Source: Acidobacteria bacterium 37-71-11
GTDB lineage: Bacteria; Acidobacteriota; Thermoanaerobaculia; Thermoanaerobaculales; Thermoanaerobaculaceae
Direction: 5' to 3'
Length of the DNA: 9,411 bases
NCBI GenBank assembly: GCA_002279285.1
Contig: NCBR01000088.1
Location: forward strand, 1-9,411
The notes below the pieces were generated by a model that searched no databases, was not told the origin of the DNA, and saw only the letters and a program-made list of their open reading frames with translations. Of this stretch, positions 6,593-9,411 are shown in pieces. The stretch's first letter is position 1. Each line of letters opens with the position of its first letter. The position numbers were made by a program, and so were the translations under genes.

Positions 6593-7042
6593 TCAGGCGT
6601 CGCGGAGTTGCGCGCGCAACGCGGTGCAGGCATCCGCCACCGACCCGGCCCCCGCAGGCAGGCCGACGCCGGGCGCGAGCGAGGTGCGCGCCCATTCGAA
6701 GAGGACCGGACCGTTGACCGCCTCCTCCCTGCTCCCGGTCGCGCGCCAGTACTCCTCGAGCAGCCACGCCGTCCGCGGGAACAGGTGGAAGTGCAGCCGC
6801 CGGTCGAGCTCGGCGAACGAGAGGCAGTAGACGCGTTCGGCTCCGACGGTTGTTTCGATCGCCCGCACGGTCTTGGACAGCAACGCACCCAACGCTTGGG
6901 CCGTCCCGGCCGGCAGCTCCGCGAGCGACGTCGAGCCGTCCAGCAGCCGGGCGATTACGTACCCGGGCACGGCGCACGACGGGCAGTGCGCCACCGTGAA
7001 CAGCTCGTCTGCGAAGATCTCGAGGTCGCCGGCGTCGGTCAT
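6593..7042 (-). CDS. HIT-superfamily protein (nucleotide hydrolase/transferase-like)
   Basis: The start is ATG at 7042, preceded by AGAGGTGA at 5-6 bases. Other in-frame starts at 7063 and 7090 are less well placed. The 149-residue protein reads ELFTVAHCPSCAVPGYVIARLLDG, then SLAELPAGTAQALGALLSKTVRAIE and VYCLSFAEL, ending in the motif RRLHFHLFPRTAWLLEEYWR (81-100). The LHFHLFPR segment corresponds to the HIT triad H-x-H-x-H-x-x, but the first His is Arg82; His84 (the catalytic position) and His86 remain. HCPSC (19-23) could bind metal or be structural. HIT proteins hydrolyse or transfer nucleoside phosphates such as Ap4A. This looks like a divergent member, so activity is uncertain. Confidence 0.6.
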   Translation of the reverse strand: MTDAGDLEIFADELFTVAHCPSCAVPGYVIARLLDGSTSLAELPAGTAQALGALLSKTVRAIETTVGAERVYCLSFAELDRRLHFHLFPRTAWLLEEYWRATGSREEAVNGPVLFEWARTSLAPGVGLPAGAGSVADACTALRAQLRDA

Positions 7043-7498
7043 CGCTTCACCTCTGTGGTTCATTGTCCCCCTTGTCGCAGCCCCACGCACGCCCGGCTCC
7101 GGCGCTCACTTCTGCGCCGGCGCCGGCACGCCCAACCCGTTTGCTCGTTTGGTGCAGGCGCCCTCGCCTGTCACCCGACGAGACGCGCATCGACGTGGAC
7201 GCGACCACCGCGCTCGACCGACCGCACCCGCTGCCCCGCTCCCACGCCCCCATCCGGGGAGGTCACGGGACGGCTTTACCTCTTGCCACCGTCGCCGCTA
7301 TTGGTTGTTAGGCCGCACCCAGATCTGTCCTGCGCGTAGCGGCTCCCCTGATGAGGAGCCAGAGCATGATCGGAAACTCGGCGGCCGCGCGCGCAACCAT
7401 CGAAGTACCTGAGCACAACAGAGACATTGTTTGATTCGTGCGGGGTCATGTTCCTTCCTCACGTCGGGTACCGGGGATGCCGTCCGATAATGCGTGGC
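7043..7498. other. 456-bp region with no confident gene, at the left end of the cassette array
   Basis: Apart from the weak small frame at 7276-7449, nothing here is clearly coding. It holds a GCCGGCGCCGGC palindrome (7116-7127), a GCCCAAC box (7130-7136) and an isolated GTTAGGC box (7307-7313). These look like integron core boxes, but no complementary inner boxes lie between them. It may be the decayed end of the array. Confidence 0.4.
7276..7449 (-). CDS. Possible 57-residue protein, N-terminus resembling a SnoaL/NTF2-like fold
   Basis: ATG at 7449 is preceded by GAGGAAGGA at good spacing, and the frame runs 57 codons to TAA at 7276. The N-terminus MTPHESNNVSVVLRYFDGCA resembles the first helix of SnoaL-like (NTF2-fold) proteins, which often begin N-x-x-x-V-V-x-x-Y-F-x-A/G-x-x-x-G-D. 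After residue 22 the sequence becomes Arg/Ser/Gly-rich and the resemblance stops, so this is more likely a truncated or frameshifted remnant than a working enzyme. It begins about 50 bp past the GTTGGGC end of a candidate attC site (7499), where a cassette gene would be expected in this array's orientation. Confidence 0.3.
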   Translation of the reverse strand: MTPHESNNVSVVLRYFDGCARGRRVSDHALAPHQGSRYAQDRSGCGLTTNSGDGGKR

Positions 7499-7600
7499 GC
7501 CCAACGCCGCCTTTCACTCGCCCGCCGGCCGGCGCGGCGGCTGCACACGCAAACGGCGTGAGAGCCGAGTGCGGCAGCCGCGACGGCATGGTGGGTTGCG
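7499..7600 (-). repeat. Candidate degenerate attC site D
   Basis: On the minus strand the site ends in GTTGGGC (7505-7499), a perfect GTTRRRY core. GTGAAAG precedes it by 5 bases and is nearly complementary to CTCTCAC further upstream. The other outer box is weak (GCAAC at 7598-7594, or GCCGCAC nearer in). CACTCG/CGAGTG forms an inner stem. It lies just after the DUF2007 stop, as a cassette attC should. Confidence 0.4.
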
Positions 7601-7606
7601 AAGAAC

Positions 7607-7927
7607 TCATGGCTCTGTACGCGCACTGCCGCATTGCCAGCAGTCTGTGAACTGCGCCTCCACTTGCTCGCCGCATTGCGGACATCGCCACCCCTCGCCC
7701 TCGGCCGAAGCGGGACCAGCATCGTGTTGGTAGCCTTCGACAAAGGCCGCGGCTCGCTCAAACTCGTGGTCTTCGACAACCCACACGGACGGTTGAACGG
7801 CGAGCAGCCCGCTCAGCACGCTGAATAGTTCCTCGTTCCGAACTTCGGCCTGGATACCCTTGGCCTCCAGAAGACCCTTGACCAGTTGTGCCTCGGCCCC
7901 GGACGGTGCAACAAACACCAGCTTCAC
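7607..7927 (-). CDS. DUF2007 domain protein with C-terminal zinc ribbon, cassette-borne
   Basis: The 106-residue protein begins MKLVFVAPSGAEAQLVKGLL (first codon GTG) and continues EAKGIQAEVRNEELF, then PSVWVVEDHEFERAAAFVEG. This is the ferredoxin-like DUF2007 domain (about 1-66), a putative small signal-transducing domain of unknown partner. The tail WRCPQCGEQVEAQFTDCWQC has four Cys (82, 85, 96, 99) in a zinc-ribbon arrangement. GTG at 7927 is preferred because it follows AAAGGGG and gives the usual N-terminus; a GTG at 7948 adds seven residues. The start is 20 bp past the end of attC-like site C, and the stop is just before candidate site D. It therefore appears to be a single-gene cassette in the array direction. 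Base composition is less GC-rich than in the chromosomal genes. Confidence 0.78.
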   Translation of the reverse strand: MKLVFVAPSGAEAQLVKGLLEAKGIQAEVRNEELFSVLSGLLAVQPSVWVVEDHEFERAAAFVEGYQHDAGPASAEGEGWRCPQCGEQVEAQFTDCWQCGSARTEP

Positions 7928-7946
7928 GATGCCCCTTTCAAAAACC

Positions 7947-8073
7947 ACCTGACGCTGCGCTTCAGTGGGCCGGCCACTTTCACCCTTGGCATTGGACTAG
8001 CTTACCCCTCGACACCGCACGACCGCCAACCCTGTCGCCCCTGTGGCCGGTCCACTGCAAGCGCCTGTCAGCT
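7947..8073 (-). repeat. attC-like site C with long inverted repeat and GAC/GTC core boxes
   Basis: Positions 7958-7977 and 8043-8063 form an inverted repeat with one mismatch and one unpaired base (C8058). The unpaired base sits in the same CTG[C]A context as in the site at 9313-9407. Outer boxes are ACCTGAC (7947-7953) and GTCAGCT (8067-8073). They pair with each other but carry GAC/GTC where active attC sites have AAC/GTT. The total of 127 bp is in the size range of long attC sites. Confidence 0.6.
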
Positions 8074-8077
8074 GCCC

Positions 8078-8106
8078 TTGACATGTGCAGACACCGTGCA
8101 TATAGT
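8078..8106 (+). promoter_or_regulatory. Near-consensus sigma70 promoter of brnTA with operator-like inverted repeat
   Basis: TTGACA (8078-8083, exact consensus) and TATAGT (8101-8106, 5 of 6) are spaced 17 bp. The expected transcription start, 6-8 bases past the -10, falls at or next to the brnT GTG (8113). ATGTGCA (8083-8089) and TGCATAT (8097-8103) form an inverted repeat (6 of 7) with a 7-bp spacer lying across the promoter. This suits autorepression by the DNA-binding antitoxin BrnA. Confidence 0.8.
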
Positions 8107-8112
8107 GATTCT

Positions 8113-8385
8113 GTGAGCTTCGAGTGGGACCCGCGGAAGGCCGACGCCACCCTCCGAAAACACGGCGTGAACTTCGCTGACGCCGCTCTGGCGCTTGAGG
8201 ACGAGCACGCGATCACGATACCTGACGCGGCGAGTGCTTCGGAGGAGCGGCTCATAACCCTGGGCATGGACCCACTCGGCAGAATTCTTGTTGTCGTGTA
8301 CACCTGGCGCTCCGAGACGATTCGCCTCATCTCGGCCCGCAAGGCAACCCGCCGCGAAGCGCGGCAGTATGGGGAATGGCGATGA
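8113..8385 (+). CDS. brnT: BrnT-family toxin (RelE-like ribonuclease)
   Basis: The 90-residue protein reads MSFEWDPRKADATLRKHGV (first codon GTG), then FADAALALEDEHAITIPDA, EERLITLGMDPLGRILVVVY and RLISARKATRREARQY (71-86). Each block matches BrnT: F-E-W-D-x-x-K-A-x-x-N/T-x-x-K-H-G-V/I-x-F at the N-terminus and I-S-A-R-x-A-T-x-x-E-x-x-x-Y at the end. BrnT is a type II toxin with a RelE-like fold that cleaves RNA and stops growth until bound by BrnA. GTG at 8113 is chosen because the family starts at this point and the promoter ends 7 bases upstream; the longer open frame from 7888 runs through the attC-like site. The mRNA is probably leaderless. The gene overlaps brnA by 4 bp (ATGA). Confidence 0.93.
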   Translation: MSFEWDPRKADATLRKHGVNFADAALALEDEHAITIPDAASASEERLITLGMDPLGRILVVVYTWRSETIRLISARKATRREARQYGEWR

Positions 8386-8636
8386 AGAGCGAATACGACT
8401 TTGCTGGTGGCAAGCGGGGACCCGTGGTCAAGCCGGGTCCGGGCAAGACCCGGATCACGATCCGCATCGACAACGATGTGCTTGCCTGGTTTCGGGACGA
8501 GGTTCATCGTCGGGGCGGCGGCAACTATCAGAGCCTTATCAACGACGCCCTTCGCGAGCACATGAGCGCCAACCGGGAAGCCCTTGAGTTGAAGCTGCGG
8601 CGCATCATTCGTGAGGAACTCAAAAGGGCCAGCTAA
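8382..8636 (+). CDS. brnA: BrnA-family antitoxin (ribbon-helix-helix)
   Basis: The 84-residue protein reads MKSEYDFAGGKRGPVVKPGP, then GKTRITIRIDNDVLAWFRDE and GGGNYQSLINDALREHM. This is the BrnA pattern: a Y-D-F-S/A-x-x-K/R-R-G segment that contacts BrnT, a T-R-I-T-I-R-[LI]-D-x-D/D-V-L-x-W-F ribbon-helix-helix core and the N-Y-Q-x-L-I-N-x-A-L-R-E helix. BrnA neutralises the toxin and represses the shared promoter. ATG at 8382 overlaps the brnT stop as ATGA and has GGGG at 8371-8374. An ATG two codons earlier (8376) sits too close to that site. Its TAA (8634-8636) lies inside the outer box of attC-like site A. The pair runs against the direction of the other cassettes. Confidence 0.93.
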   Translation: MKSEYDFAGGKRGPVVKPGPGKTRITIRIDNDVLAWFRDEVHRRGGGNYQSLINDALREHMSANREALELKLRRIIREELKRAS

Positions 8637-8678
8637 CGCTCGCGCTCAGCCGCCCGCCGGCTGGCGCGCCGGTTGCGC
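8631..8678 (-). repeat. Compact attC-like site A
   Basis: Plus-strand reading: AGCTAAC (8631-8637), 5-base spacer, CGCTCAG (8643-8649), 11-base centre, CTGGCG (8661-8666), 5-base spacer, GTTGCGC (8672-8678). The inner boxes pair with one bulge (T8646), and CAGCCG/CGGCTG makes a tight hairpin. Seventeen bases (8633-8649) are identical to 9315-9331 in the strong site. The outer boxes deviate from RYYYAAC/GTTRRRY. Confidence 0.55.
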
Positions 8679-9275
8679 CCGACCGCTCACTGGAGTGGCC
8701 CCTAGAGAGGCGGGAACTACCGGGATCGAGAGACCATGTAGGTCCACCAGACGCACGACAAGCTCTCGGTAGCTCGATAGCAAAGACGCGAAGTCTTCTC
8801 GCGAGACGTGGAGAATCTCCCGAAGCCGAGGCTGCTCATGGCCCTCGGGTTCAGCAACGGCGGCAAGGCGAGCGCCGAACTCGAAGACGCGGCGCAGGTG
8901 CGAACCCTCAGCCGTCGATACGAAGCCCGAATGATCCGCGTCAGCAATCTTGCGCAATCGATCCAACACAGGCCTGATCCTCTGCTCCGCCTCGGCACGC
9001 ATACTGGCCAACTCTGAGCTTGGCAGACCCGGCCGAGGGCAGTAGGACACCCTATTCCGGTAGGACATGCCATATTCACCAGTGCTTGGGTCCTTCGGAA
9101 ACGAGAGAATCGTGTCGCCCACGAGGATACCTGCTACCATCAGCAGATCACCGTAGCCTCTTTCCGTCGCACCGTTCTTCTTGAGTTCTTCGATGTGGGC
9201 CGCAAGGTCAGGTGGCATGGAAAGCGCCTGAGAGAGAAGTGGCAAAAGCAGTACCGCGCAGATCAACACTTCCAC
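8646..9275 (-). CDS. Exported EF-hand protein of unknown family, cassette-borne
   Basis: I do not recognise the family. The 209-residue product starts at GTG 9275 behind AAGGAAGGA, 38 bp past the end of the strong attC site; a second GTG two codons later is possible. Residues 4-19 (LICAVLLLPLLSQALS) are a hydrophobic signal-like segment lacking the usual basic start, so export is likely but not certain. Residues 112-123 (DADHSGFVSTAE) match a canonical 12-residue EF-hand calcium loop, with Asp at 1 and 3, Ser at 5, Gly at 6, a hydrophobic residue at 8 and Glu at 12. The rest is mostly helical and charged (SELASMRAEAEQRIRPVLDR and similar). The last 11 residues and the TGA are encoded by attC-like site A, giving a low-complexity Ala/Pro/Gly tail. 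Confidence 0.72.
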   Translation of the reverse strand: MEVLICAVLLLPLLSQALSMPPDLAAHIEELKKNGATERGYGDLLMVAGILVGDTILSFPKDPSTGEYGMSYRNRVSYCPRPGLPSSELASMRAEAEQRIRPVLDRLRKIADADHSGFVSTAEGSHLRRVFEFGARLAAVAEPEGHEQPRLREILHVSREDFASLLSSYRELVVRLVDLHGLSIPVVPASLGATPVSGRAQPARQPAGG

Positions 9276-9312
9276 GTCCTTCCTTGCCCACGTGCAGGAC
9301 CAGGGCAGTGGC

Positions 9313-9407
9313 GCCTAACGCTCGCGCTCAGTCGCTGGCGCGAGCCTGCCCGGCGCGCAGCGCCGGCCTGCAGGCGAGTGCCAGTCGGCTGCAGCGCGCT
9401 GTTAGGC
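9313..9407 (-). repeat. attC recombination site B (strong)
   Basis: The outer boxes GCCTAAC (9313-9319) and GTTAGGC (9401-9407) are perfect complements and match RYYYAAC/GTTRRRY exactly. The inner boxes CGCTCAG (9325-9331) and CTGCAGCG (9389-9396) pair, leaving one extrahelical base (C9392); six bases further in, a second one (T9385) is left over. The arms continue to pair through CTGGC and GCCTGC. Read on the minus strand, the two extra bases fall in the first arm at the same positions as in the well-known aadA7 site, which fixes the orientation. Confidence 0.85.
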
Positions 9408-9411
9408 AGCC

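Larger units (their letters stand above)
7499..9411 (-). mobile_element. Integron-type gene cassette array without integrase in the window (CALIN-like)
   Basis: Four attC-like sites (7499-7600 weak, 7947-8073, 8631-8678, 9313-9407 strong) separate short, unrelated genes. The minus-strand genes lie in the order attC end, start codon 20-40 bp later, stop codon next to or inside the next site, which is the standard cassette layout. The strand carrying canonical extrahelical bases at the best site gives the same direction. One cassette holds a toxin-antitoxin pair in reverse orientation. No tyrosine recombinase IntI is encoded here. In this orientation an integrase and attI would be expected beyond 9411. 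Confidence 0.7.

Noticed and set aside
7130..7313. GCCCAAC (7130-7136) and GTTAGGC (7307-7313) as the ends of a fifth attC site
   Set aside because: The outer boxes fit the consensus, but the 184-bp interval shows no complementary inner boxes or paired arms next to them. It may be a decayed site but cannot be called.
7347..7374. CTGATGAG followed by GGAAAC, resembling hammerhead ribozyme core sequences
   Set aside because: The segment between the two cores does not form stem II, and no stems I or III can be drawn, so it is a chance match.
7980..8561. Minus-strand open frame of 193 codons overlapping brnTA
   Set aside because: It is antisense to two strongly matching toxin-antitoxin genes and runs into the attC-like hairpin.

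Overview
The window is GC-rich bacterial chromosomal DNA. One sampled 60-base row at 2041 is 77% G+C; a row at 9121 is 55%. The gene mix (DUF4388, an AEC transporter next to a sirtuin and RadC, DUF5946, a bacterial PH domain, an SdpI-like protein) fits a high-GC soil or sediment lineage such as Myxococcota, Gemmatimonadota or a related uncultured phylum. No single gene fixes the taxon. There is no phage, plasmid or CRISPR content.

Left part (1-2662), all on the minus strand. An AEC-family transporter, a class III (SIRT5/CobB-type) sirtuin and radC lie in operon order, with sirtuin and radC joined by a 4-bp GTGA stop/start overlap. radC appears broken: about 53 bases are missing right after the metal-binding His motif, removing the conserved Asp and shifting frame. 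A DUF4388 protein runs off the left edge.

Middle part (2707-7042). A tRNA-Ser(UGA) with its own promoter sits alone on the plus strand. After it come seven minus-strand genes: SdpI-like membrane protein, small secreted protein (GTGA-coupled to SdpI), LysE-family exporter, ICMT-like membrane methyltransferase, membrane-anchored PH-domain protein, DUF5946 protein and a HIT-like protein. Two remnants lie between them: a frameshifted Nudix-like fragment (about 4511-4635) and a 33-residue truncated reading frame behind a very strong ribosome binding site (6391-6492).

Right part (about 7500-9411) is the most interesting. It looks like a chromosomal integron cassette array, with no integrase in the window. 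The best attC site (9313-9407) has matching R boxes, complementary L boxes and two extrahelical bases at the canonical spacing; it reads in the minus direction. A second long inverted repeat (7947-8073) and a compact site (8631-8678) share its design, and a weaker candidate lies at 7499-7600. Two single-gene cassettes follow the array direction: a DUF2007/zinc-ribbon protein and an exported protein with a perfect EF-hand loop. Each gene starts 20-40 bp past an attC end. Between them a BrnT/BrnA toxin-antitoxin pair runs in the opposite direction from its own near-consensus, apparently leaderless promoter, as expected for a stabilising module. brnA and the EF-hand gene converge and both stop inside the compact site.
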